Below are positions 17,249 through 26,014 of a stretch of 64,000 nucleotides of DNA, one piece after another; position 1 is the stretch's first letter; each line of letters opens with the position of its first letter. The stretch is from assembly GCF_900101015.1 (NCBI RefSeq), contig NZ_FNFZ01000012.1, positions 62,001 to 126,000 on the forward strand, in the 5' to 3' direction. The stretch is from Sarcina sp. DSM 11001. Its GTDB lineage: Bacteria; Bacillota; Clostridia; Lachnospirales; Lachnospiraceae. A model generated the notes under the pieces. That model did no database searches. It was given only the letters and a program-made list of their open reading frames with translations, and was not told the DNA's origin. The translations under genes were made by a program, and so were the position numbers.

Positions 17249-18019
17249 ATGAAAAAAAGAGTCAGAAAACCGGGTATAGGCTACCAGGCCATGAAGCGCA
17301 CATTCGATATTGCGGCCTCCGCAGCAGGGCTTGTCCTCACAAGCCCCATTTTTGCTGCCTCCGTCATCGGGATAGAACTCTCCGATCCGGGCCCGGTGTT
17401 TTATTTTGCCAACCGCGCGGGCAAGGACAACAAGACATTCAAAATGTTCAAGTTCCGCTCCATGCGCGTCGACAAAAACGCTGATGAAAAAAGCCTGCGC
17501 CCCGACCAGGACAGAATCTTCCCCTTTGGCCGGATCATGAGATCCACCAAGATCGACGAGCTCCCGCAGTTGCTCAATGTCTTTCTGGGGACAATGGCAG
17601 TCGTGGGTCCCAGGCCTGCCGCTGTTGACCAGATCCCTGTCACCAGGGGAGGAAAGAACGCGATCGTGGCCGCGATCAAGCCTGGTCTGACGACCCCCGC
17701 CGCCCTCTACGACTACCTCTACGGAGACATGATCGAGGACGAAGACGAATACATGGAAAAGGTCGCTCCCACCCGCCTGGCCCTGGACAGATACTATCTG
17801 GAGAAACAGAGTGTCAGCTATGACATGAAGATCATCTGGTACACAGTCCTGTGCATCATGGGCACGATCCTCAAAAAGCCCCCTGTCTTCATTCTGGAAG
17901 AAATGATCGATGCAGTCGACGGCGACCGGAGAGCTCTCGAGGAAGTGAGAGAAATGCTGGTCAAAGAGGGCAGAAAAGAAATGAAAAAAGCCGGCAGAAA
18001 AGTGCCGGAAACAGTCTGA
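17249..18019 (+). CDS. Phosphoglycosyl transferase (bacterial sugar transferase, PglC-like)
   Basis: Transfers a sugar phosphate from a UDP-sugar to undecaprenyl phosphate, starting repeat-unit synthesis at the membrane. The protein has 256 residues. A re-entrant membrane helix follows MKRTFDIAASAAGLVLTSP, then the small PGT catalytic core: FKMFKFRSMR, STKIDELPQLLNV with the catalytic Asp-Glu, and VVGPRPA. The ATG of MKKRVRKPG is chosen because GGAGGTAAGG stands just upstream; an upstream in-frame ATG lies in repeat sequence. The C-terminus is Lys/Arg/Glu-rich. A second enzyme of this type at 50682 belongs to the other module. Confidence 0.92.
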   Translation: MKKRVRKPGIGYQAMKRTFDIAASAAGLVLTSPIFAASVIGIELSDPGPVFYFANRAGKDNKTFKMFKFRSMRVDKNADEKSLRPDQDRIFPFGRIMRSTKIDELPQLLNVFLGTMAVVGPRPAAVDQIPVTRGGKNAIVAAIKPGLTTPAALYDYLYGDMIEDEDEYMEKVAPTRLALDRYYLEKQSVSYDMKIIWYTVLCIMGTILKKPPVFILEEMIDAVDGDRRALEEVREMLVKEGRKEMKKAGRKVPETV

Positions 18020-18059
18020 ATGCGTCATCGGAAAAGTATCCAAAAAGGAATAAGCAAAG

Positions 18060-18905
18060 ATGAAAATACTCGTTACCGGCGCGAAGGGTATGATCGGGTC
18101 GCATCTGGTGACCGCGCTTCTCGCGGAAGGATATGAAGTGGTCGGTGTCGACCGCGCGGGGGAAGACTCCCGCAGCAAAATGCTCAGCTTTTTCAAGGCG
18201 GACCTTGCCGACCGGGAGGGCCTGTGCAGGATCATGGACGAGAACGGTGTTGACCGCGTCATCCACCTCGCTGCCCTGGCTCATACAGACGGGGAACCCG
18301 ACCTGTCCTGGGAGAGATACTACCACATCAACGTCGAGTGCGCGAAGAACGTATTCGAAGCGGCAGGAGACAGGCCGGTGCTCTTTATCAGCACGATCGA
18401 TGTCTACGGCTTCTTTGATGGCAAAAAGCCCGTGACCGGCAAGACCAGGATCCACCCCGTCTCCAACTACGCAAAGAGCAAAGCCCTCGCCGAAAAAGAG
18501 TGCAGGAAGCTCAGCCATTATTCCATCTACAGGCTAAGCCCCGTTTATACGGATGAAGTCAAACGGGATATCCAGAAGCGGTACTATCTGAAATACCCCG
18601 GGATCGCCTATCAGATTGGCAAAGGATCGGAGTACGAGGTCCTCAACGTCCGCAAGGCCGTCGCCGAGATGGTGGACTGGTGCGGGCAGGAGCCCCGCAA
18701 CAACGTCCGTATCATAAAGGACGACCGTCCCATGTGGACTCCGGACTATATAAAAAGCGAAAAAGAGGCCGGAAGGGCACGTATCGTGCTCCACATCCCC
18801 CGCTGGATGGTCAAATGCGGTTATGTCGTCCTCAGACGGGCCCTTGGCCGAAACGAGAAGACTTACCTCCTCAACAAGGCCGTCTATCCCCTTAAAAGCG
18901 AGTGA
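18060..18905 (+). CDS. NAD-dependent epimerase/dehydratase (SDR)
   Basis: Extended SDR of 281 residues, short for the family. ILVTGAKGMIGSHL is the nucleotide site, LAALAHTDGE and STIDVYG follow, and the catalytic pair is in NYAKSKALAEK. It probably modifies a nucleotide sugar, for example as a 4-epimerase or 4-reductase acting on the product of the dehydratase at 14052. Start is supported by AAAAAGGAAT upstream. The exact reaction cannot be read from sequence. Confidence 0.87.
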   Translation: MKILVTGAKGMIGSHLVTALLAEGYEVVGVDRAGEDSRSKMLSFFKADLADREGLCRIMDENGVDRVIHLAALAHTDGEPDLSWERYYHINVECAKNVFEAAGDRPVLFISTIDVYGFFDGKKPVTGKTRIHPVSNYAKSKALAEKECRKLSHYSIYRLSPVYTDEVKRDIQKRYYLKYPGIAYQIGKGSEYEVLNVRKAVAEMVDWCGQEPRNNVRIIKDDRPMWTPDYIKSEKEAGRARIVLHIPRWMVKCGYVVLRRALGRNEKTYLLNKAVYPLKSE

Positions 18906-19003
18906 TGACCGCGGTAACTGCACGGTGATAACATAAAAACAATAAGACATACGACAAAATAACATATAAGCGCCCTTCCTCTTCAGGAAAGACAGGAGAC
19001 ACA

Positions 19004-20002
19004 ATGAGCCAGGAAAAGATTTTGACCATATCTGTCGCCGCATACAATGTTGAGAGCTATATTGCGGAAAACCTCGACTCGATCCTTATTACAGACGTCA
19101 GGGACGAGATCGAAGTCCTCGTCGTGGACGACGGAGGGAATGACGGCACTCTCGAGATCGCCAGAAAATATGAAGAGCAGTATCCCGGTATCATCCGTGC
19201 CGTCCACAAGGAAAACGGCGGATACGGCTCTGTCCAGAATTACAGCATGCAGAACGCGTCCGGGAGATTTTTTAAGATCCTGGACGGGGATGACTGGGTC
19301 GACAGGGAAGGCCTGACAAAGCTCGTGGAATACCTCAGGGACACGAAGGCGGATGCGGTCGTCACGGATTACCTCAAGGGTCCGGACAAAGATTCCCTGA
19401 CCAGAGTCAGGGAATGGCGCAATTACAAAGAAGGCGCCCTGATGAAGCCCGACTCGGTCCACAGCAGGCCCGCAGGCATGTGGTCGCTGACCTACAGGAC
19501 CAGCGTCCTGAGGAAGTCCGGCCTCGTCCTGCCCGAGCACACCCTCTACACAGACCGGATCTACGCGACCATCCCCTTCAGCTATGTCCGCGGCGTTGCC
19601 TATCTCGGCGATCCCGTCTACTGCTACAGGACCGGAAGGGACGGACAGAGCGTCAGCCGGGAATCCCGCATCAAACACATCGACGAATACCTGACGGTGA
19701 CAGAGACCATGTGCCGGCACTACGCTCAGGCTCCTGACAGGAACAAAAACTATGTCCGCAGGAAGTGCTCCGATGCCTACAAGGTCACGATCAGGATCCT
19801 GCTCATGCTGCCCGCATCTGTCGAAAACCTGGACAAGATCGTACAGTACGAGAAAAAAATCAAAGAGATTTCAAAAGAAATCCACAAACGCAGTGCCTCT
19901 CCCAAGACAAGAATGGGCTGTGTCCTCACCTTCCTGAGATCAACAGGATACAAAGGATACTGGATCCTGGCGAACCTCCCGAAAAAGATGGTCGACCTTT
20001 GA
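19004..20002 (+). CDS. Family 2 glycosyltransferase
   Basis: A 332-residue GT-A transferase. ISVAAYNVESYIAENLDSIL and VLVVDDGGNDGT form the N-terminal donor site. ENGGYGSVQNYSMQNASGRF and KILDGDDWVD resemble the branch often found with rhamnan- or galactofuranan-type clusters. AGGAGACAC precedes the ATG. It is flanked by an epimerase and Wzy in an operon-like run. Substrate unknown. Confidence 0.88.
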   Translation: MSQEKILTISVAAYNVESYIAENLDSILITDVRDEIEVLVVDDGGNDGTLEIARKYEEQYPGIIRAVHKENGGYGSVQNYSMQNASGRFFKILDGDDWVDREGLTKLVEYLRDTKADAVVTDYLKGPDKDSLTRVREWRNYKEGALMKPDSVHSRPAGMWSLTYRTSVLRKSGLVLPEHTLYTDRIYATIPFSYVRGVAYLGDPVYCYRTGRDGQSVSRESRIKHIDEYLTVTETMCRHYAQAPDRNKNYVRRKCSDAYKVTIRILLMLPASVENLDKIVQYEKKIKEISKEIHKRSASPKTRMGCVLTFLRSTGYKGYWILANLPKKMVDL

Positions 20003-20031
20003 TATTGTTATAGCGTGAGACGGAGTAAAAA

Positions 20032-21270
20032 ATGAATCGTGGTGAAACAAACAGCCTGCCCCTCCTGAACCAGATGGCAGGACCTGCTCTATTTTTATAT
20101 TTCGTCTCCATTCTGCTGACGTACATTATGACGGCAGGTTTCCGCCAGGGCCTTTTTTACATGACGACAGCCCTGTGCGTTGGCATTTTTATCGTCTGGA
20201 AGGCCCGGAATGAGACACCCGTCGTGAACATGGACATCGTACTTTTTGCCTGCCTCTGCATGGTGACAGGACTCCTGAACTTTGTCCTGATCGGGAATAT
20301 AACGCTCAAAAAGCTGCTCGAATGTGCCTTCCTCAACACAGCCACGGCGGCCATGCTGATCGAGATGAAATTTAACCGCAAGTGGCTCCTGTATTCCGTC
20401 TATATCTACTGCGTCCACTTCGCCATCAAGTTTGTCACGACAGGACTGGATGTGAGGGTGCTGCCCCGCTACAGCAACAACTTTATTTCGCTGATCATCA
20501 TCATGCCGACAGTGATCTACTATGCGGTGAGCGAAGCCTACGGGGACAAGATCTCCTACATCCCCGCCTTTTGCGTATGGGTCATCTGCCTCCTCGCCAA
20601 GGGCAGGAGCGGGATCGGAGCAGCGACGATCCTTTTTGCCCTGATTTTTGTCTATGTGGAGACCAGGAGGGAAAGAAGCGGCTACAAACGCCCCGCAGTC
20701 CTGATCCTCAAAGCCCTTTACAGACTCCTGATCCTGCTGTTCCTTGCGGCTGCGGTCTACCTGGTTTTCAGCAGGTTTTCCGCCGTGATCACCAAGAAAT
20801 TTACTAAGAGCGGCACGGACAACACGGAGCGTGCCATAATCTGGAAAGACTATTTCACTAATATGATCGGCCAGATCCGGTATGTTCTGTTCGGAACCTC
20901 CAAGGAAGGCCTGATCCTGGAAAACCTCTACGAAGGAAACGCGCACAATTCTTTTATCAACATACACATGTACAACGGCCTTCTGGTCATTATTGTCGTG
21001 CTGTATCTGATCAGAGCGGTCATTTTTGCTCTCAGAAAAAAAAGATGGGTGTTCCTGATCTGCATGGCAGCCTACTGCTTCAGGGGCAGCTTTGACAACG
21101 TATTCTGGTGCACAAAGGGAACGACCATGCTGATGTACTTCATGTTCTTCCCCGTCCTGTTTACAGCGGCACAGCCAAAAAAACTACCGGTATCGCGGTC
21201 AGCGCCGCCGTCGAAACCGCGGCAGCTGCCAAGTCCGGCACCGCTCTCGACAGCAGCCCGGAACCACTGA
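20032..21270 (+). CDS. Wzy-like O-antigen/EPS polymerase
   Basis: A 412-residue polytopic protein; hydrophobic helices alternate with short basic loops. KGRSGIGAATILF and the large loop ending NAHNSFINIHMYNGL are characteristic of Wzy/ligase proteins (NSF/HNS motif before a helix). It would polymerise repeat units after flipping. The last ~30 residues (Pro/Ser-rich) are encoded by the start of the adjacent repeat block and may be a recent extension. GGAGTAAAAA precedes the ATG. Confidence 0.85.
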   Translation: MNRGETNSLPLLNQMAGPALFLYFVSILLTYIMTAGFRQGLFYMTTALCVGIFIVWKARNETPVVNMDIVLFACLCMVTGLLNFVLIGNITLKKLLECAFLNTATAAMLIEMKFNRKWLLYSVYIYCVHFAIKFVTTGLDVRVLPRYSNNFISLIIIMPTVIYYAVSEAYGDKISYIPAFCVWVICLLAKGRSGIGAATILFALIFVYVETRRERSGYKRPAVLILKALYRLLILLFLAAAVYLVFSRFSAVITKKFTKSGTDNTERAIIWKDYFTNMIGQIRYVLFGTSKEGLILENLYEGNAHNSFINIHMYNGLLVIIVVLYLIRAVIFALRKKRWVFLICMAAYCFRGSFDNVFWCTKGTTMLMYFMFFPVLFTAAQPKKLPVSRSAPPSKPRQLPSPAPLSTAARNH

Positions 21271-21360
21271 CGGCAACATGTCCGGCGCCGCTCTCGACAG
21301 CAGTCCGGAACCAGTAACATGTTCATCACCGCTCTCAACAGCATCGCGGTGATCCCCAGG
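21232..21360 (+). repeat. CCGGCRCCGCTCTCGACAGCAG repeats
   Basis: Three degenerate units with the core CCGCTCTCGACAGCAG start inside the 3' end of the Wzy gene and continue to the ribosome site (CAGGAGGG) of the next gene. The last unit reads ACCGCTCTCAACAGCA. The unit is about 50 bp and lightly diverged. Confidence 0.8.
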
Positions 21361-21372
21361 AGGGCCAAAAAC

Positions 21373-22506
21373 ATGAGATGTTTATACTACTGCTCGACAC
21401 CCTTTCAGGTGCTCAATGCCCTGAACATGCATTACAACAAGATCCTCGCTCCCTCAGCAGATGACGTTGAGGATTTCAAGGGCGTGATGGTCATTGTGGA
21501 TGTTTTTTCATCCGCCCGCAGGCTCGCGAAAAAGATCAAACAGGAGGGCCTCTTCGAGAAGGTTTTTCTGATCGATGAAGAAGATCACAAGAGCCACAAC
21601 AACAAAGTGAAAAAAGCGTTCGGAATCGCGCGGGACACCTTTTTCCCTGAAAGACTCCTCAGACAGCAGTTCCGCCGCAAGTCCGCGGCCTTCCTCAGGA
21701 ACAGGTTCGACTGCATTGTATCCAGCACATTTTCCCATCCGGTGGCTGCTCTCTGCACCGTCAATCCCGATGCGAAATACGTCATGATGGACGACGGCCT
21801 GGCCAGCTATTTCGGAAACTGGACAAAGCGGCTCCGCTCAGGGCCCTATCTGGCCATGCTCAAAGCCAGAAACCATGGGAAGGACGTCTCTGATCCCGAA
21901 GCCCTGTATGTCATGCGGACGGAGCTCTGCCACACAGAGCTGACCGACAACATCCTCCAGCTCCCCGATTTTTCACAGGGCTTCCTGGAGACCGCCTTCC
22001 GGATCTTTGAGATCCCGGACGACATCCCCGCCTACAGTCAGAGGGTTGTCTGGCTGGGACATGTCTCCGGCAATCCCGAGAAAAAGGCCGGCACCGTAAA
22101 GATGACAGAGGTCTTCAAAAAATATAAGGACGACGTGATCGCCCGCATCCATCCCAGAGAAAAAGAACTCGAACTCTATGAGGGGCTGGCGACCGACACC
22201 GACGGATACATGTGGGAGCTCCAGCTCAGCAAGACCTCCATGGAGGGCCGCCTTCTGGTCACCCTGGGATCTACCGGCGTCTTCACGCCCAAACTCCTCT
22301 ACAACAGCGAGCCGAGACTGCTCTTCATGTATAAGCTGATCCCCCTTCCCAACGGATCAGCCCTTGACGAATTCCTGCAGATCGTCAGCCAGCTGAAAGA
22401 GTCCTATGCCCATCCCGAGCATATCTACGAGCCCGAGACCTGGGAAGAATTTGAAAAATTCATTCAGGAGTACCTGGACGAGACTTCGCCCGGCACCCTG
22501 AAATAA
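21373..22506 (+). CDS. Sialyltransferase-like glycosyltransferase (GT52 or polysialyltransferase-like)
   Basis: A 377-residue protein starting MRCLYYCSTPFQVLNALNM, the (S/T)PFQ opening seen in GT52 and related CMP-sialic acid-using transferases. Later SSTFSHPVAALC, VMMDDGLASYF, ARIHPRE (an HP motif) and TLGSTGVFTPKLL (S/T-rich motif) follow in the order expected for GT-B sialyltransferases. AGGAGGG lies before the chosen ATG. With neuB, neuC and neuA downstream, the likely donor is a CMP-activated nonulosonic acid. Family is inferred from motifs; a ketosyltransferase of another class cannot be excluded. Confidence 0.65.
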   Translation: MRCLYYCSTPFQVLNALNMHYNKILAPSADDVEDFKGVMVIVDVFSSARRLAKKIKQEGLFEKVFLIDEEDHKSHNNKVKKAFGIARDTFFPERLLRQQFRRKSAAFLRNRFDCIVSSTFSHPVAALCTVNPDAKYVMMDDGLASYFGNWTKRLRSGPYLAMLKARNHGKDVSDPEALYVMRTELCHTELTDNILQLPDFSQGFLETAFRIFEIPDDIPAYSQRVVWLGHVSGNPEKKAGTVKMTEVFKKYKDDVIARIHPREKELELYEGLATDTDGYMWELQLSKTSMEGRLLVTLGSTGVFTPKLLYNSEPRLLFMYKLIPLPNGSALDEFLQIVSQLKESYAHPEHIYEPETWEEFEKFIQEYLDETSPGTLK

Positions 22507-22524
22507 ACATACAGGAGACCAACT

Positions 22525-23130
22525 ATGGGATTTTCAATTAAAGGCGGATTCGCCCGCCTGATCGGCCATATCTTCTATGACAAAGCCTACCTCAAAGGCC
22601 GCCACTTTTCCGGCAGCTACAGCAACGGCTGGCGCAACGTCATGAGATATTTCTTTATCCAGAAGATCATCGGCATCAACCGGGGAGTACCCTTCCCGGT
22701 GGATTTCAGGATGCAGGTCGCGAACTGGAAAAACATCATTTTTGACCCGGATGAAATGAATGTCTTTTTCAAGATCGGCAACTACTACCAGGCAATGGAC
22801 GCAAAGATCTATATCGGAAAAGGCGTACAGATCGCCAACGGAGTCGCCATCGTCTCCTCCAACCACGACCTCATGGACATCTCCGTCCACACAGAGGGCA
22901 AAGACGTGGTCATCGGAGACGAATGCTGGATCGCCTCCAACGCGGTCATCCTTCCCGGCGTCCACCTCGGTAAACACACGATCGTGGCGGCGGGAGCCGT
23001 CGTCTCAAAAAGCTTCCCCGAGGGCTGGTGCGTCGTCGGAGGCATCCCCGCCAAGGTCATCAAAAAACTCGATCCTCCCGAAGGAGAGCTGAAAGACCAG
23101 CCGGAAACAAACCAGCCGGTGGCAGAATGA
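22525..23130 (+). CDS. Left-handed beta-helix acetyltransferase
   Basis: A 201-residue CatB/WcaF-type transferase. Hexapeptide repeats begin near residue 90 (IYIGKGVQIANGVAIVSS) with the catalytic His in NHDLMD, then VIGDECWIASNAVILPG, LGKHTIVAAGAVV and VVGGIPAKVIKKL. It would O- or N-acetylate a sugar using acetyl-CoA. Lying between the sialyltransferase-like gene and the nonulosonate genes, it may acetylate that sugar; this is inference. AGGAGACC precedes the ATG. Confidence 0.87.
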   Translation: MGFSIKGGFARLIGHIFYDKAYLKGRHFSGSYSNGWRNVMRYFFIQKIIGINRGVPFPVDFRMQVANWKNIIFDPDEMNVFFKIGNYYQAMDAKIYIGKGVQIANGVAIVSSNHDLMDISVHTEGKDVVIGDECWIASNAVILPGVHLGKHTIVAAGAVVSKSFPEGWCVVGGIPAKVIKKLDPPEGELKDQPETNQPVAE

Positions 23131-23223
23131 CCGTAAGAAGAACAGCAAAAATAAAAGACAAGAGTCGCAGTGAAAGACAGAGATAACAGTATACAGAGCG
23201 CATCAAAGGAGACAGAGAAAACT

Positions 23224-24546
23224 ATGAAGCTATATGAATCACTGATCAATAAAAAAGAAAACCTCAGCGTTGTAGGCCTCGGCTACGTCGGTATGCCCCT
23301 CGCAGTCGCCTTTGCGGGCAAAGGCCTCAATGTTATCGGCTTTGACCTCAATGCCGAGAAGATCGGATTATACAAAGAGGGCAAGGATCCCACCAACGAA
23401 GTGGGAGACGAGGTCATCAAAAATACCACCGTCAACTTCACCTCCGACGAATCCATGCTCAAGACAGCAAAATTCCATGTTGTCGCAGTTCCCACACCCG
23501 TCAACACCGACCACACTCCCGACCTGACGCCCGTCATCGGCGCCTCCCAGATCGTGGGCAGGAATCTGGTACCCGGTTCCGTCGTCGTCTATGAATCCAC
23601 CGTCTATCCCGGCTGCACCGAAGACGTCTGCATCCCGATCCTCGAGAAAGAATCCGGGCTCAAATGCGGCCCCGACTTCAAGGTCGGCTACAGCCCCGAG
23701 AGAATCAACCCCGGCGACAGAGTCCACCGCCTCGAGAACATCCACAAGATCGTCTCCGGCATCGACCAGGAAGCCCTGGAGACCATCAAGGCCGTTTACG
23801 ACCTCGTCATCGAAGTCGGGACCTACCCCGTCTCCAACCTCCGCACCGCCGAGGCAGTCAAAGTCGTCGAGAACAGCCAGCGCGATATCAACATCGCCTT
23901 CATGAACGAACTCGCCATGGTCTTTGACCGCATGGACATCGACACCAACGAAGTTGTCGACGGCATGAACACCAAATGGAACGCCCTCGGCTTCAGACCC
24001 GGACTCGTCGGCGGCCACTGCATCGGCGTAGACCCCTACTATTTCACCTACGAAGCAGAGAAACTCGGCTATCACAGCCAGATCATCCTCAACGGCCGCA
24101 TTGTCAACGACTCCATGGGAACCTACGTCGCTGACGCCGCCGTCAAAAAGATGATCGAAGCCGGCCAGGCTCCCAGAAAGAGCAAAGTCGTCATCCTCGG
24201 CCTCACCTTCAAGGAAAACTGCCCCGATACCAGAAACAGCAAGGTCAATGACATCATCCGCCGCCTTGACACCTACAGCATCGAACCCGTAGTCGTCGAC
24301 CCCTGGGCTTCCGAGAGAGACGCCATGAAAGAATACGGCGTTACCCTCCACAGCATGGACGAGATCAAAGATGCCGACTGCATCATCGTCGCCGTTGCCC
24401 ACAACGAATTCAAAGAACTGACCCTCGACGACCTCAAGAAGCTCTACAAAGCCGGCCCCGACAACGAGAAAGTCCTCATTGACGTCAAAGGCCTCTACAA
24501 GATCAAGGACCTCAAGGACTCCGGCCTCTGCTGGTGGAGACTCTGA
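23224..24546 (+). CDS. UDP-N-acetyl-hexosamine/mannosamine dehydrogenase (TviB/WbpO/WecC type)
   Basis: Oxidises the C6 hydroxyl of a UDP-HexNAc to a uronic acid using two NAD. The chosen start (MKLYESLINKKENLSVVGLG) has AAAGGAGA upstream and gives 440 residues, the family norm. Motifs: VGLGYVGMPLAVAFA (NAD), STVYPGCTED, SPERINPGD, VGGHCIGVDPYY with the catalytic Cys, and GLTFKENCPDTRNSK. These motifs fit the UDP-HexNAc branch better than UDP-glucose dehydrogenase. It implies a HexNAc-uronic acid in the polymer. Confidence 0.92.
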   Translation: MKLYESLINKKENLSVVGLGYVGMPLAVAFAGKGLNVIGFDLNAEKIGLYKEGKDPTNEVGDEVIKNTTVNFTSDESMLKTAKFHVVAVPTPVNTDHTPDLTPVIGASQIVGRNLVPGSVVVYESTVYPGCTEDVCIPILEKESGLKCGPDFKVGYSPERINPGDRVHRLENIHKIVSGIDQEALETIKAVYDLVIEVGTYPVSNLRTAEAVKVVENSQRDINIAFMNELAMVFDRMDIDTNEVVDGMNTKWNALGFRPGLVGGHCIGVDPYYFTYEAEKLGYHSQIILNGRIVNDSMGTYVADAAVKKMIEAGQAPRKSKVVILGLTFKENCPDTRNSKVNDIIRRLDTYSIEPVVVDPWASERDAMKEYGVTLHSMDEIKDADCIIVAVAHNEFKELTLDDLKKLYKAGPDNEKVLIDVKGLYKIKDLKDSGLCWWRL

Positions 24547-24549
24547 TCA

Positions 24550-24627
24550 GGAGACAGGGGGACGGTCCTTCTGTCCACTTGTAAATGTGGAGACAGGGGG
24601 ACGGTCCTTCTGTCCACTTGTAAACAG
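24550..24627. repeat. Two 39-bp REP-like hairpin units
   Basis: Two tandem units (24550-24588, 24589-24627) are identical apart from the last few bases. GACAGGGGGAC pairs with GTCCTTCTGTC and CCAC with GTGG, so each unit folds into a hairpin. The core GGGACGGTCCTTCTGTC is shared with the element at 5161, indicating a dispersed palindrome family. It immediately follows the dehydrogenase stop and may also terminate transcription. Confidence 0.85.
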
Positions 24628-24654
24628 TTGGACCAGAGGATGCTTCCCTATTCC

Positions 24655-24730
24655 ATTAGTCAATACAAAGACTATGGCCAATAAAAAGATTATAGTCAAT
24701 ACAACAGACTGTAGTTAATACAAAGATTAG
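24655..24730 (+). repeat. Degenerate AGTCAATACAAAGACT repeats
   Basis: Three to four imperfect copies of AGTCAATACAAAGACT or GTTAATACAAAGATT, about 22 bp apart, lie upstream of neuB. With the adjacent hairpins they fill most of the spacer 24547-24803; the last part ends in the neuB ribosome site GGCAGGAGG. Confidence 0.7.
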
Positions 24731-24803
24731 TTCTACGTTCTATAGTTTTAGTCTCGAAAAGCAGATTTACGTACATCAGGTATGTTCAGGCAGGAGGTAG
24801 TTC

Positions 24804-25826
24804 ATGGATTGGTATAAAAACAAAGACAACGATGTCCTGGTCATAGGAGAGATCGCACAGGCCCATGACGGAAGCCTGGGAGCGGCGCACGCCTATATCG
24901 ACGCCATCGCTGACGCCGGCGCCGATGTGATCAAGTTCCAGACCCACATCGCCGCTGCGGAGAGCACCAGGCAGGAGCCCTGGCGCGTGAAATTCAGCTA
25001 TGAAGACGACCTCCGCTACGATTATTGGGAGAGAATGCAGTTCACCGAAGAGCAGTGGATCGGCCTCAAGGAGCACGCTGAGAATCGCGGCCTGATCTTC
25101 CTGAGCACCCCCTTCTCCGTCGACGCCGCGAAGATGCTCGACAGAATGGGCATGACCATGTGGAAGATCTCCTCGGGTGAGGTCAGCGACCCCTGGCTTC
25201 TGGAGTACATCCTCTCCACAAAGAAACCCATCATCTTCTCTACGGGCATGAGCACCAGAGAGGAAGTGGACGCGTACGCGAAAAAGCTCGCTTCCCACGG
25301 CGCGGAATACGCCCTTCTTCAGTGCACGACGAACTACCCTGTCGCGCCCGAAAGAGTAGGCCTCAACGTCCTCGACGAATTTATTCAGAAATACCCGGTC
25401 GTCGGCCTGTCCGACCACTCCGGAGAGATGTGGCCTTCCCTCGCTGCCGTCACCATGGGAGCCAAGATCATCGAGGTCCACGTCTGCCTGAGCAAATATG
25501 ATTTCGGCCCGGACGTCCCCGCCTCCCTGACCAATGACAAATTCGCCGAGATGATCCGCGGGATCAGATTCATTTCAAAAATGAAAAACAACCCCGTCAA
25601 CAAGGACGATCTCAGCTCCGAGCTGTCCAGAAACAGCCAGATCTTCGCCAAGAGCGTCTGCGCGAAGGTCCCGATCGCAAAGGGTACCGTCCTGACAAAA
25701 GATATGCTGGCCCTCAAAAAGCCCGCCAACGGCATTCCTGCCAGAGAAGTCAATTCCGTCCTGGGCAAAACCGTCAACAAAGACTTTGCTCCGGATGATT
25801 TCATCCAGTACGGAGATGTAGACTGA
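24804..25826 (+). CDS. neuB: N-acetylneuraminate (nonulosonate) synthase with SAF domain
   Basis: Condenses phosphoenolpyruvate with ManNAc (or a 2,4-diacetamido-trideoxyhexose for legionaminate). The protein has 340 residues. The TIM barrel begins VIGEIAQAHDGSLGAAH, with DVIKFQTH, FLSTPFSVDAA, WKISSGEV, STGMSTREEV and VVGLSDHSGE. The C-terminal ~65 residues are an antifreeze-like SAF domain (VAKVPIAKGTVLT-like region and LKKPANGIPA). GCAGGAGGTAG lies before the ATG. It heads the neuB-neuC-neuA set. Sialic, legionaminic or pseudaminic specificity cannot be decided from motifs alone. Confidence 0.9.
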   Translation: MDWYKNKDNDVLVIGEIAQAHDGSLGAAHAYIDAIADAGADVIKFQTHIAAAESTRQEPWRVKFSYEDDLRYDYWERMQFTEEQWIGLKEHAENRGLIFLSTPFSVDAAKMLDRMGMTMWKISSGEVSDPWLLEYILSTKKPIIFSTGMSTREEVDAYAKKLASHGAEYALLQCTTNYPVAPERVGLNVLDEFIQKYPVVGLSDHSGEMWPSLAAVTMGAKIIEVHVCLSKYDFGPDVPASLTNDKFAEMIRGIRFISKMKNNPVNKDDLSSELSRNSQIFAKSVCAKVPIAKGTVLTKDMLALKKPANGIPAREVNSVLGKTVNKDFAPDDFIQYGDVD

Positions 25827-25854
25827 TATAAAGAAATAAGCCGGGAGCTCAAAT

Positions 25855-25960
25855 AAAAACGGCTGAGAAAAGACCGTCCGAAAAAACGGTACAGAAAAGA
25901 ACGTCTTAAAAAAACGACTTAGAAAAAACCGTTTGAAAAAAGCTGAAAAAGAACTGGTAA
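25855..25960 (+). repeat. A-rich degenerate GAAAAAACGT repeats before neuC
   Basis: Five or more copies of GAAAAAACGGT / GAAAAGAACGTCTTAAAA-like units, about 20 bp apart, occupy the neuB-neuC spacer. They are strongly diverged. Confidence 0.5.
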
Positions 25961-26014
25961 AAGAAACAACAGACGCCGGAGACGGCATTCCACATGAGCA
26001 CGAGGAGAGACCAG

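Noticed and set aside
23368-24402. 344-codon reverse-strand frame opposite the UDP-sugar dehydrogenase
   Set aside because: Antisense shadow; extreme Asp/Val/Gly composition.
24550-24627. Possible CRISPR array
   Set aside because: Only two units with no unique spacers between them; each unit is a self-complementary hairpin.
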